A stretch of DNA of 64,000 nt from a virus: the IMG/VR virus record IMGVR_UViG_3300042898_002941, positions 17,255 through 81,254 of that record. One strand, written 5' to 3'. The position numbers were made by a program, and so were the translations under genes. Below, in pieces: positions 8,724 to 17,600 of this stretch; positions within the stretch are counted from its first letter, which is position 1; each line of letters opens with the position of its first letter. A model generated the notes under the pieces. The model worked only from the letters and a program-made list of their open reading frames with translations, was not told the origin of the DNA and did no database searches.

Positions 8724-9643
8724 AAAAATTATTAATCACAGGCAGTAGTGGGTTTATTGGACAACACATGTTGTCTAGACTAAAGGACAAATTTGAAATA
8801 TATTGTTTAAAAAGTGATCTAAGAGATCACAAAACAGTTAACAAAGAAGTTCAATCATTCAATCCTGATTTAGTAATACATCTAGCAGCCAGAACAGAAG
8901 TAGAACAAAGTTTTTATGAACAGGTAGAGTTTTCTGAAATCAATTATGTAGGAACCGTTAATTTAATTGAATCTATGCTACAATGTAAAAAGATTCCAAA
9001 ATTAATTTTTGCTAGCACTATGGAAGTATATGGTTGGCAACCAGTTAGCGACTTAGTTAAAAATGGCAACATACCGGACAGTATTCCGACGTTTGATCCG
9101 GATACAACTATACCCAACCCTAATGCACCTTACGCTGTAGCAAAGTTTGGTTGCGAAAAATATATTGAATATGCACATCGCAGTTGTGGACTACAATATG
9201 TAATAGTTCGACAAACCAACGCTTATGGTCGCCATGACAATAATTTTTTTGTAACCGAACAAATTATTACACAAATGCTAGATAACTCAGACCAATGTAA
9301 TTTAGGCTACCAAGAACCCTACAGAAATTTTATTTTTATTACGGATCTATTAGATGCATGGGAAATTATGATCGACCAATTTGATCAAATATCAAATAAT
9401 ATTTTTACTGTAGGACCCAACAATGCTATTAGTATTGATGCGTATGCTAAACTTATTGCTAAAAAACTCAACTGGAACGGCACTATTAGCTGGAACACAA
9501 AGCCCAAACGCCCTGGTGAAATCTGGGTCTTAAACAGCAGCGAAGAAAAGTTAACACAGTTCACTGGGTGGAAACCAAAAGTATCGTTAGATGAAGGATT
9601 AGACAAAACTATCGAGATATGGAAAAAAATCAAACATTTATAA
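8720..9643 (+). CDS. NAD-dependent sugar-nucleotide epimerase/dehydratase (extended SDR)
   Basis: A 307-residue protein. The Rossmann dinucleotide site GSSGFIGQH is at residues 8-16, and the catalytic Tyr-Lys is in PYAVAKFGCEKY near residue 138. It also has LIHLAAR-type and STMEVYG-type SDR motifs and an NxxxGxN-like end. It starts by ATGA overlap with a glycosyltransferase gene. It probably epimerises or dehydrates an NDP-hexose; the exact sugar cannot be assigned from sequence alone. Confidence 0.8.
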   Translation: MKKLLITGSSGFIGQHMLSRLKDKFEIYCLKSDLRDHKTVNKEVQSFNPDLVIHLAARTEVEQSFYEQVEFSEINYVGTVNLIESMLQCKKIPKLIFASTMEVYGWQPVSDLVKNGNIPDSIPTFDPDTTIPNPNAPYAVAKFGCEKYIEYAHRSCGLQYVIVRQTNAYGRHDNNFFVTEQIITQMLDNSDQCNLGYQEPYRNFIFITDLLDAWEIMIDQFDQISNNIFTVGPNNAISIDAYAKLIAKKLNWNGTISWNTKPKRPGEIWVLNSSEEKLTQFTGWKPKVSLDEGLDKTIEIWKKIKHL

Positions 9644-10587
9644 TTCACGGAACCAATGATAAACTTTGGAACTTTCAAGAACTAATTGGTTACTTGGTTA
9701 AAAATCAACACAAGCATATTTCCTTAGTTATAAATCCAGAAGCCATCTGTCTTGAAACTCTGGGAATTTATAAATTATTAGAACATTTCAGTTTTGAACA
9801 AGTTGATATTTACACAGAAAATTGTTTAGAAAAACATAGCAAGTACAATATTATACAATTTGATTTTAGAACATCGTGGCTCAAACAAAAATGGAACGTT
9901 GATGCTGAGTATCATTCTTGGAATCAAAAAAAAGTCTTTTTAGCATTTTATCATAGACCTACCGCCAGCAGACTAGGATTAGCATCTCACTTGTACTGTA
10001 CTCATCCGGCAGCTTCATTGGTGCATTTTTCTTCTTTTGTTAATAGCACAGAGACAATTTATCATTTTGAACTTGATAAACTATTGTCATATGATATACA
10101 ATCCGTAAAAAATGCAACTAGCATGATACCAGATATGCCAATTTGGTCCAACGGCAAAGAAGATCTTACTCTTATTAAAAAATTTATAGTTGACGAAAAT
10201 GTGGACACTATACTTAAAACAATCTATCAAGACATATTAATCGACGTAGTCAGTGAAAGTCATTCACTTGGAAATACGTTTTATGTAACAGAAAAAACTG
10301 TACGACCTATGTGGCTGAAAAAACCATTTATAGTATTTGCTTCTTGTAATTATCTTTTGTATCTTAAACAGATGGGATTCAGGACCTTTAGTGATTTTTG
10401 GTCTGAAGAATATGACGGATACGAAGGACGAGATCGATATGTCAGAATTTTGAATTTGATTGATGAAATTGCCAAAAAACCTGCTAGTGAACTAGAACGC
10501 ATGTATTGGGATATGCAAGATATCCTTGATTGCAATTATAATTTATTACACGATCAAACTTACCAAACAAATATTACTGCTATATGA
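9619..10587 (+). CDS. GT10-like (TEKT family) glycosyltransferase
   Basis: A 322-residue protein overlapping the epimerase gene by 25 bases. The C-terminal half has YVTEKTVRPMWLKKPFIVF, then YLKQMGFRTFSDFW and EEYDGYEG. This signature (TEKT, Pro-Phe, GF-x-TF, aromatic-Asp) is shared with four other proteins in the window and resembles the donor-binding domain of fucosyltransferase-like GT10 enzymes. I infer a sugar transferase of the same family; substrate unknown. Confidence 0.55.
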   Translation: MEKNQTFIIHGTNDKLWNFQELIGYLVKNQHKHISLVINPEAICLETLGIYKLLEHFSFEQVDIYTENCLEKHSKYNIIQFDFRTSWLKQKWNVDAEYHSWNQKKVFLAFYHRPTASRLGLASHLYCTHPAASLVHFSSFVNSTETIYHFELDKLLSYDIQSVKNATSMIPDMPIWSNGKEDLTLIKKFIVDENVDTILKTIYQDILIDVVSESHSLGNTFYVTEKTVRPMWLKKPFIVFASCNYLLYLKQMGFRTFSDFWSEEYDGYEGRDRYVRILNLIDEIAKKPASELERMYWDMQDILDCNYNLLHDQTYQTNITAI

Positions 10588-11996
10588 CAAACAAAGGCAA
10601 CAAAGTTGTAACAGACTCTAAATCAAAATTTCTAAGTTCTGCAGAACAAATGAAAGAAGAGCTAGGACCTGCACTATGCTTGGCCAAATGGAAACAGGTC
10701 AGTTTGCATCTCACAACTGGACTTAATAATAGTTGCTACCATCCACCATTACATTCAATGGATCCAACAGCAATCGCATCCAATCCATCAGCATTGCATA
10801 ACACCGAGCACAAAAAAGCACAACGCAAGATCATGCTAAAACAAGAGCGGCCTACCGAATGCAGTTATTGTTGGAACATGGAAGATAATGACAAACTCAG
10901 TGATCGTCATTACAGATCTGGGGAGCCCTGGGCCGCAGTTGACTTTGAAAAGATCAAACACTCTTCAGGAGACGAAGATGTTGTGCCAAGCTATGTTGAA
11001 GTCAATTTTAATCATGCTTGTAATCTGGCATGCAGTTATTGTAGCCCACAATTTAGCTCATCGTGGCAGTCCGAAGTTAACAGATTTGGTGGATATCCTA
11101 CTAGTACTACTCATAATGATCCTAAGCATTTTACAGGGCGCAATCGTCCTATACCTGTAAAAGAACACAATCCGTATGTAGAAGCGTTCTGGCGTTGGTG
11201 GCCTACACTGTATCCAGAACTTAGACATTTCCGTATGACAGGCGGTGAGCCTCTAATGGACAAAAATACATATCGTGTGTTTGACTATGTGTTGGCAAAT
11301 CCCAAATCAGATCTGCATTTGAATGTTACCAGTAACTTTTCAGTGGAGGAAAGTCTATGGCAAAAGTATAAAGAATCAGTTAAACAATTATGCGAAGGCG
11401 AAAAAATTGAGCACTTTATGCAGTACGTTAGCCTTGACTCGTGGGCAGAGCAAGCAGAATATATTCGGCATGGATTAGATTTTGATCTCTTATGGGATCG
11501 TGTAAATCAATTTTTAACAGAAATACCAGGGCGCAATAGCATAACATTTATTATAACTATGAATAATCTAAGTGTTACAGGCTTTTCTAAACTCATGGCT
11601 GGTATTCTTGGCCTAAGAAAAATCTACAGTAAAACATATCAACGAGTATGGTTTGATACCCCGTTACTAAGACAACCCACATGGCAGAGTTTGCAATTGT
11701 TGCCAGAAAGCTATGCAGATCAACTGGAACATCTGTGGGGATGCATGCTAGGTCAAATTGAAACTGAAGATGACCCATTTCACGGATTTAAAGACTACGA
11801 ACTGCAACGATTAGACAGAGATATTGCTTGGATGAGGGATGGGCAGCAATTAGATACGGCATACTTGCAACGTAACAAAGCAGACTTCTATCGTTTTTTC
11901 AGTGAAGCTGATCGCAGACATGGCACAGATTTTTTAACTATATTTCCTGAAATGTCGTCATGGTGGAAGGAGTGCCAATATTATGCCAAAAATTAA
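10584..11996 (+). CDS. radical SAM protein with N-terminal auxiliary cysteines
   Basis: A 470-residue protein. The radical SAM CX3CX2C site is C146, C150 and C153 (ACNLACSYCSPQ), followed by MTGGEPLM, the usual GGE SAM-binding motif. Cysteines at 51, 93 and 96 before the core fit a twitch or SPASM-like auxiliary cluster, but N-terminal to the radical SAM core. It is paralogous to the gene at 17593 (shared SALHN and CxYCW motifs). It probably does radical chemistry on a peptide or sugar; the substrate is unknown. Confidence 0.8.
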   Translation: MTNKGNKVVTDSKSKFLSSAEQMKEELGPALCLAKWKQVSLHLTTGLNNSCYHPPLHSMDPTAIASNPSALHNTEHKKAQRKIMLKQERPTECSYCWNMEDNDKLSDRHYRSGEPWAAVDFEKIKHSSGDEDVVPSYVEVNFNHACNLACSYCSPQFSSSWQSEVNRFGGYPTSTTHNDPKHFTGRNRPIPVKEHNPYVEAFWRWWPTLYPELRHFRMTGGEPLMDKNTYRVFDYVLANPKSDLHLNVTSNFSVEESLWQKYKESVKQLCEGEKIEHFMQYVSLDSWAEQAEYIRHGLDFDLLWDRVNQFLTEIPGRNSITFIITMNNLSVTGFSKLMAGILGLRKIYSKTYQRVWFDTPLLRQPTWQSLQLLPESYADQLEHLWGCMLGQIETEDDPFHGFKDYELQRLDRDIAWMRDGQQLDTAYLQRNKADFYRFFSEADRRHGTDFLTIFPEMSSWWKECQYYAKN

Positions 11997-12048
11997 AATT
12001 AAATTTAACAGCGGTAGCATAGTAGAAGATGTACGGAAACATAAATGA
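11983..12048 (+). CDS. 21-residue ORF coupled to the dehydratase gene
   Basis: A very short ORF (MPKIKIKFNSGSIVEDVRKHK) with AAGGAG nine bases before its ATG. It overlaps the radical SAM stop by 14 bases, and its stop overlaps the next start (ATGA). The strong ribosome site and exact coupling argue for translation. It could be a leader peptide that feeds ribosomes to the next gene, or the remnant of a longer protein. Confidence 0.45.
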   Translation: MPKIKIKFNSGSIVEDVRKHK

Positions 12049-13058
12049 AAACTGCTCTCATCACTGGTATCACAGGCATGGTAGGATCGCACCTGGCGGA
12101 TTTTTTGTATGAAAATACCAATTGGAACATCATTGGTCTAACCAGATGGAGAAGTCCGTTAGAAAACATAAAGAATTTAATCGACCCGATCAACAACAAA
12201 TGTCGTGTAAAACTTATCTATGGCGATCTGAATGATGATAACTCTTTGGATTTGGCTATCAAGACTGCTATGCCAGATTATGTATTCCACCTAGCAGCAC
12301 AAAGTTTTCCACTGACCAGTTTCACTTCTCCGGTAGATACGCTCAATACCAATGTTTTGGGCACAGCACGATTATTAGAGGCAATTAAAAAAAACAAACC
12401 TGATTGTATTGTGCATGTGTGTGCATCGTCTGAAGTATTTGGTAGAGTCAGTAAAGATAAACTACCAATTGATGAAGAATGTTTGTTTCATCCAGCCAGT
12501 CCTTATGCTATATCTAAAACAGGCACAGACCTATTGGGTAGATTTTACGCAGAAGCATATAAGATGAATATAATGACCACACGAATGTTTACGCACACCG
12601 GTCCACGGCGTGGTGATGTATTTGCCGAATCATCTTTTGCTAAACAAATTGCTTTGATTGAAGCAGGATATATTGATCCAGTTGTAAAGGTTGGAAATTT
12701 AAAAAGCCTCAGAACAGTTGCTGATGTTAGAGATGCAGTAAGAGCTTATTATATGTTGGTTACAATAAATCCTATTCCAGGAGAATACTATAATATAGGT
12801 GGAACATATTCCTGCACAGTGGAAGACATTCTACATACATTAATCAACATGTCAACTGCAAAAGACAAGATAAAAATTGAAGTAGATCCTGACAGAATAC
12901 GGCCAATTGACGCAGACCTGCAGGTGCCAAACACAAATAAATTCACCCTACACACTGGCTGGCAACCTGAGATATCATTTGAACAAACCATGCGTGATCT
13001 GCTTGATTACTGGAGAGAACAAGTAATGACACATAAAGGAAAGTTTTTAGTAAGATGA
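12045..13058 (+). CDS. GDP-mannose 4,6-dehydratase-like SDR
   Basis: A 337-residue protein. TGITGMVGSHLADFL is the Rossmann site, SSEVFG and SPYAISKTG carry the active-site Ser/Thr and Tyr-x3-Lys, and the later LRTVADVRDAVRAYYML resembles the GMD signature around a W/R-D-V-R motif. Followed by a heptose-kinase-like GHMP gene and a GDP-fucose-synthase-like gene, it could act on GDP-mannose or on GDP-D-glycero-D-manno-heptose (a DmhA-type reaction, as in Campylobacter capsule). I favour a 4,6-dehydratase; the sugar is uncertain. Confidence 0.7.
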   Translation: MKTALITGITGMVGSHLADFLYENTNWNIIGLTRWRSPLENIKNLIDPINNKCRVKLIYGDLNDDNSLDLAIKTAMPDYVFHLAAQSFPLTSFTSPVDTLNTNVLGTARLLEAIKKNKPDCIVHVCASSEVFGRVSKDKLPIDEECLFHPASPYAISKTGTDLLGRFYAEAYKMNIMTTRMFTHTGPRRGDVFAESSFAKQIALIEAGYIDPVVKVGNLKSLRTVADVRDAVRAYYMLVTINPIPGEYYNIGGTYSCTVEDILHTLINMSTAKDKIKIEVDPDRIRPIDADLQVPNTNKFTLHTGWQPEISFEQTMRDLLDYWREQVMTHKGKFLVR

Positions 13059-14056
13059 TTATTGTTAGAACACCTTATAGAATTTCTTTCTTTGGCGGCG
13101 GCACTGATTATCCAGCCTGGTACCAAGAGAATAATGGAATAGTGCTGTCAACTACTATAAACAAATATTCTTTTCTAGTAATTAGAAAACTGCCAGAAAT
13201 CTTTGATTACAAATATCGTATTCGATACTATGAAAAAGAAGAAGTCAATTCGGTGGATCAAATACAAATTCCTGTTATACGCGAAGCAATAAAATATATG
13301 AAAATTACCGAAGGCGTTGATATCACACATCACGGCGATCTTCCGAATAGATCCGGAGTCGGATCTAGTTCCAGCTTTACAGTATCTTTACTGCACGGAT
13401 TGGCTGCTTTACGCAACCAACAAAGAACCAAAAGAGAACTAGCATTAGGGGCAATACATTTAGAACAAAATATATTAAAAGAAAGTGTAGGATCGCAGGA
13501 TCAAGTGGCAGCCAGTTTTGGTGGATTTAACAAAATAGAATTTGGTGGGCAGTCTGACTTTATGTGTCATCCTTTACCTATTAATAAATCCACATTGGAT
13601 TCTTTGGAATCTTGGGTTCAAATATTTTTTACAGAAGATCTAAGAAACTCAGCCGACATTGCAGAAAAAACAATATCAAATATTAAAAATAAAACAATTT
13701 TATTAAAAGACATGATGTCATTGACATCTGAGGCTCTGAACATGTTGTTTGCAAATGATATAAATTCCTTTTCAAAGTTATTAAATGAAGAATGGCAGAT
13801 TAAAAAATCTATAGAAAAATCAATAACAAATGATAAAATTGATGCCATTATACAATCTGGACTGGCCAATGGTGCAGTTGGAGCCAAATTATTGGGTGCC
13901 GGCGGTGGCGGATTTGTTTTATTTCTAACTCCTCCGGAGCAGCAAAAACAAGTAACAGATGCATTAAATCTAAAAGAAGTTCCTGTCGATTTTGAATATC
14001 TAGGAAGCCAGTTAATTTACTGCGACTATCAAGACAGAGAGAAACACTATGACTAA
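13055..14056 (+). CDS. GHMP kinase, D-glycero-D-manno-heptose 7-phosphate kinase-like
   Basis: A 333-residue protein. PYRISFFGGGTDYPAWY near the start is typical of HddA and related sugar kinases. The phosphate-binding loop RSGVGSSSSFTV is at about residues 99-110, and GAKLLGAGGGGFVLFL is the C-terminal GHMP motif. It is coupled on both sides to GMD-like and Fcl-like genes. As HddA it would phosphorylate heptose 7-phosphate at C1 toward GDP-heptose; an L-fucose kinase-type role is the alternative. No isomerase or guanylyltransferase is seen nearby. Confidence 0.75.
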   Translation: MIIVRTPYRISFFGGGTDYPAWYQENNGIVLSTTINKYSFLVIRKLPEIFDYKYRIRYYEKEEVNSVDQIQIPVIREAIKYMKITEGVDITHHGDLPNRSGVGSSSSFTVSLLHGLAALRNQQRTKRELALGAIHLEQNILKESVGSQDQVAASFGGFNKIEFGGQSDFMCHPLPINKSTLDSLESWVQIFFTEDLRNSADIAEKTISNIKNKTILLKDMMSLTSEALNMLFANDINSFSKLLNEEWQIKKSIEKSITNDKIDAIIQSGLANGAVGAKLLGAGGGGFVLFLTPPEQQKQVTDALNLKEVPVDFEYLGSQLIYCDYQDREKHYD

Positions 14057-14999
14057 AATTTATGTTGCTGGACATCGTGGATTGGTTGGATCTACCATTG
14101 TGAAGATGTTGTTAATGCATGGAGTTCATCCAGTGGATATTATTACTAGAACCCACAGCGAATTAGATTTGACTGATCAACATGCGGTGAATAAATTTTT
14201 TAAATCAACACCAATTGATCAAGTTTATTTTGCCGCTGCCAAGGTTGGCGGAGTAATGGCCAACAATAATTACCCGGCTGAATTTATCTATAAAAATTTA
14301 ATAATGCAAACCAATGTTATCAATGCCGCGCATGTAAACAATATACAAAAATTTTTAATGATTGGATCCACTTGTATCTACCCACGAGTAACTGAGCAAC
14401 CGATAAAAGAAACAGCGTTACTCTCAGGATATCTCGAATCAACCAACGAACCCTATGCTGTTGCCAAAATTGCTGCATTAAAGATGTGCGAAAGCTATAA
14501 TAGACAATACAATAGAGATTACAGAACAGTGTTGCCGTGTAATGTGTATGGCCCTGGGGATAATTATGATCCTGTTAATGGGCATGTGACCGCTGGAATG
14601 ATACAAAATTTTCACAATGCAAAAATTCAAAATAGTCCAACAGTTAAAATTTGGGGCACTGGCACGCCACGTCGTGAATTTTTATATTCAGAAGACATGG
14701 CCAATGGTTGTATAACCGTTATGAATCTTGAAAAACAACAATGGGATTCTGTTACCGAACCAATGAGAAACTTTATTAATCTCAGTCAAGGAGTTGATAT
14801 TACAATCAAAGAAATGGCACAGACGGTGGCATCAGTGGTTGGATTCACTGGCAACATTGAATTTGATACAACCAAGCCTGACGGAACTATGCGTAAATGC
14901 ACCAACAACAGCAAACTACTTTCGCTAGGCTGGCAGCCTTCTGTGTCATTAACAGACGGATTGCAACACACATACAAGGCATATTTAGAAACACTATGA
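14049..14999 (+). CDS. fcl: GDP-L-fucose synthase-like epimerase/reductase
   Basis: A 316-residue protein. It has GHRGLVGSTIVKML (Rossmann), AAKVGGVMANNNYPAEFI (the characteristic Fcl motif), IGSTCIYP with the catalytic Ser-Cys, and EPYAVAKIAALKMCESY with Tyr-x3-Lys. The length matches the family. It is the last of three linked sugar-nucleotide genes and probably does the 3,5-epimerisation and 4-reduction of the GDP-4-keto-6-deoxy sugar. Given the HddA-like neighbour, the product may be a 6-deoxy-heptose rather than fucose. Confidence 0.85.
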   Translation: MTKIYVAGHRGLVGSTIVKMLLMHGVHPVDIITRTHSELDLTDQHAVNKFFKSTPIDQVYFAAAKVGGVMANNNYPAEFIYKNLIMQTNVINAAHVNNIQKFLMIGSTCIYPRVTEQPIKETALLSGYLESTNEPYAVAKIAALKMCESYNRQYNRDYRTVLPCNVYGPGDNYDPVNGHVTAGMIQNFHNAKIQNSPTVKIWGTGTPRREFLYSEDMANGCITVMNLEKQQWDSVTEPMRNFINLSQGVDITIKEMAQTVASVVGFTGNIEFDTTKPDGTMRKCTNNSKLLSLGWQPSVSLTDGLQHTYKAYLETL

Positions 15000-16054
15000 T
15001 AACAATTATAGGAGAATTCTTTGCCAAAACTGTGCCGTTTGGGTTACAGGAACACCGTATTTTTAATTCTGTAAAAAAACAAATAAACAATAACTTTCCA
15101 AGTTCTAACAATTTAATAATAAACACCACTTGGATAGGGCCTCAGTTTGATAATCAATCATGGTCGTTGATTCAAAAACTAATAGCTAACAACAAAAAAT
15201 TTGATAATTTATTTTGGACTGGTATTATCGATCCTATCACAATACTGCCTGATCAAATTAAAGAGGTAGAGCAGGCATTGTGTTTAGAAAAAATTTTTTA
15301 TATAGGTGTTGCATTTGATGGCCGCTGTTCATTTAATACTCATTCGATAGTATGCCAAGAAGAATTTCCAGAATACACACAAGATGAATTAGAACTAAAA
15401 GATTTAAAGTTTTTATATGTAAACTACAACAGAAAACCTAAACCATTCAGGATCAAGTTGGTAGAAAAATTGCACGAACATAACTTAGAAAAATACGGAA
15501 TAATCTCTTTAGGAAAACCAGAATTACACTATGACGTTTCCCAAGGATTGGACACCGACAAATATTATACACTCAATGACAGCACCGATCCTACTAACAA
15601 CAACAGGTTTCCAATGGTCAAAACATTTGGCAGTGTGCCTGCTGATTTTTGTAGTCTCGGAGACTTGACCATATGGCAACAGCATTTTTTAAATGTTGTT
15701 AGTGAGACAGAATTCTTCCCATGGGATACAGTGTTTCCTACAGAAAAAACACTAAAGCCGATCATTGGAATGCGACCATTTATAATAAATGGACAAACTA
15801 CCATATATGATTGGCTACGTCGTCAAGGTTTTCGAACCTTCAATCATTATTTTGACGGTGTAGAATTAGAAAATATACCAGAGTATGAAGTTCATGATTC
15901 TATCATTGCTGTTATACGATACCTTACAACACTAGACAAAAAAGAAATAATTAAAATATACTCTGATATGCTGCCCGATTTAGTACATAATAGAAATAGA
16001 TTTTTTGAGTATGCCCAAGAGCAAAAATACAAAACGGAACATCTATTTGAATAG
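14996..16054 (+). CDS. GT10-like (TEKT family) glycosyltransferase
   Basis: A 352-residue protein. I place the start at the ATG at 14996, which overlaps the preceding stop as ATGA, rather than at an upstream start inside fcl. The family signature is FPTEKTLKPIIGMRPFII, then WLRRQGFRTFNHYFD, near residues 240-280. A DxxR-rich N-terminal half would bind the acceptor. It directly follows a GDP-sugar synthesis trio, so it may use that GDP-sugar; this is inference. Confidence 0.6.
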   Translation: MITIIGEFFAKTVPFGLQEHRIFNSVKKQINNNFPSSNNLIINTTWIGPQFDNQSWSLIQKLIANNKKFDNLFWTGIIDPITILPDQIKEVEQALCLEKIFYIGVAFDGRCSFNTHSIVCQEEFPEYTQDELELKDLKFLYVNYNRKPKPFRIKLVEKLHEHNLEKYGIISLGKPELHYDVSQGLDTDKYYTLNDSTDPTNNNRFPMVKTFGSVPADFCSLGDLTIWQQHFLNVVSETEFFPWDTVFPTEKTLKPIIGMRPFIINGQTTIYDWLRRQGFRTFNHYFDGVELENIPEYEVHDSIIAVIRYLTTLDKKEIIKIYSDMLPDLVHNRNRFFEYAQEQKYKTEHLFE

Positions 16055-16057
16055 CCT

Positions 16058-16783
16058 ATGAAATTTTTTATATTGGGTAGTAGTTGGGGCATGGGAGAAT
16101 GGACCATAAAAAGTGGTAAGTTTGAATCAATACCCAACACTGGATTAGATTATCACTTGACTCAACTTGGGCACACAGTTACAAATATATCCGCCGGTGG
16201 CGGCAGTAATTTTGGCCAATTAAGACATGCATACTGGACCCTCAAAGAAAATTCAGACTATGATTATATAATTTGGTTTCAGACAGAGTCAATAAGAGAC
16301 GTAGAAGAAATTCTTATAAACGATCCTGAAGAAGGTCAACGACATTTTCCAAATTTTGATATAAGCAATTTCGATGTCGGATTGGATTATCTAGATTTTG
16401 AGAATTACAAATATGCACAAACAATTGCAGATGAATACAATATACCGTTTATTGTGATTGGAGGGCAGAGTCCAGTTAACCCCGTAATTGCCCAATTTTC
16501 TTTTGCACAACATATAATACACTGTTGGCTGGCAGAACTACTAGAGTTAAATTTTATTCCACCAAAAAATACTTTTTTTATTAGATCATGGGATAAATTT
16601 AAAAGAATATTAGATCATTATGGTGTTGATCAAAAAGAGTTTATTATTAATAATATAGATCAATTAGATAAAGCAAAAATAATACAGGAGTTAACAGTTA
16701 AAAGTTTGTTGTTTCCAGACAACTGTCATCCTTCAAGTGAATACTTTAAACAATTAGCGCAACGAATAATAAAAATGATATGA
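16058..16783 (+). CDS. SGNH/GDSL-like protein
   Basis: A 241-residue protein. ILGSSWGMGEW at the N-terminus matches block I of SGNH hydrolases (G-D/S-S), AGGGSNFGQ matches the Gly/Asn block, and LLFPDNCHPSSEYF has the D-x-x-H of block V. Three other proteins in the window share this plan (at 26182, 32749 and 34760). SGNH proteins in glycan clusters often add or remove acetyl groups. Catalytic activity is not certain because block I has Ser-Ser rather than Asp-Ser. Confidence 0.55.
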   Translation: MKFFILGSSWGMGEWTIKSGKFESIPNTGLDYHLTQLGHTVTNISAGGGSNFGQLRHAYWTLKENSDYDYIIWFQTESIRDVEEILINDPEEGQRHFPNFDISNFDVGLDYLDFENYKYAQTIADEYNIPFIVIGGQSPVNPVIAQFSFAQHIIHCWLAELLELNFIPPKNTFFIRSWDKFKRILDHYGVDQKEFIINNIDQLDKAKIIQELTVKSLLFPDNCHPSSEYFKQLAQRIIKMI

Positions 16784-16866
16784 TCAATGACTATAAATTA
16801 ATATTAGAACAAATTGCCGCAGTAGTCGAAGATTTATGTCAACAAGATCTTGCAAAATTTCTCTAA
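16780..16866 (+). CDS. 28-residue ORF coupled to the SGNH gene
   Basis: A short ORF (MINDYKLILEQIAAVVEDL, then CQQDLAKFL) starting at an ATGA overlap with the preceding stop. It looks like a single acidic helix. A sigma70-like promoter begins inside its 3' end, so its reading frame also carries regulation for the next gene. It may be a real mini-protein or simply an open stretch. Confidence 0.35.
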   Translation: MINDYKLILEQIAAVVEDLCQQDLAKFL

Positions 16867-16878
16867 GAATGTTATAAT
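16850..16878 (+). promoter_or_regulatory. sigma70-like promoter inside the + strand cluster
   Basis: TTGCAA (16850-16855) and TATAAT (16873-16878) are separated by exactly 17 bases. The downstream leader holds a small hairpin (CTTGCA, GAAA loop, TGCAAG, 16903-16918) before the TTG start at 16953. This is the only convincing internal promoter I see in the + strand cluster. Confidence 0.6.
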
Positions 16879-16952
16879 GTGTGTGAGTACAATCAACAAC
16901 ACCTTGCAGAAATGCAAGTAAAAGTTAGAAAAGAGTTTTATTAAGGGCATAA

Positions 16953-17600
16953 TTGTTAAAAGCAGCTATTGTATATGTTCAAGGATCTGGTGGAAATCTT
17001 CTATCTAGGACTTTGTCACTGAGTGAAAAAACTGTAGCATATTTGCCGGCGGAATATAGTCAGCACCAACCCTACTTAAAATTATCCGCTCAACAGAGAT
17101 TTTTATTGTATAATAATTGGAATTCAGCGGACTGGCCCAGTACAGAAAACGCATTAAAAATTTGGTACCATACTGGTCTACAGGATTTTGTTAACTACGA
17201 AAATAGTAATCTTTGGTTGATTGATCATTTCCATCCAGCAATGTTTAAATTTGAGTCAGACAGAAAACTCTTGTGGGATAATGTAAATTCGTGGGAACAA
17301 TTAATTTTTATCAAATATCAACCCAGTAGTGTTGAACTAATTAAATATCTGGCTAAGATAAAGAGACTAGATTTAGATAGTGTGTATCAACTTGAACAGA
17401 CCGAATTAGAGACTTTTGATAAATTACAGACTGATTATCAAGCAAACATTATTAACTGGGAACACATGTTAGAAAAAGACAGCTATGTTGATGTAATACA
17501 TCAACTGTCTCGAAAACTAGATCTAGATCTAGATTTGGCATTAGTTGTTAAACTTTGGCAATCATGGAAAACAGCAACGGATAAATTATTAAATGAATGA
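16953..17600 (+). CDS. P-loop / sulfotransferase-like protein
   Basis: A 215-residue protein. The start is TTG at 16953: a stop codon lies directly upstream in frame and AAGGGC is a few bases away. VYVQGSGGNLLSRTLS near the N-terminus looks like the PAPS/phosphate-binding loop of sulfotransferase-like proteins. The protein at 44833-45573 has a comparable N-terminus (YNSGAGGFFVSWL). If it is a sulfotransferase it would decorate the glycan; the assignment is tentative. Confidence 0.45.
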   Translation: MLKAAIVYVQGSGGNLLSRTLSLSEKTVAYLPAEYSQHQPYLKLSAQQRFLLYNNWNSADWPSTENALKIWYHTGLQDFVNYENSNLWLIDHFHPAMFKFESDRKLLWDNVNSWEQLIFIKYQPSSVELIKYLAKIKRLDLDSVYQLEQTELETFDKLQTDYQANIINWEHMLEKDSYVDVIHQLSRKLDLDLDLALVVKLWQSWKTATDKLLNE

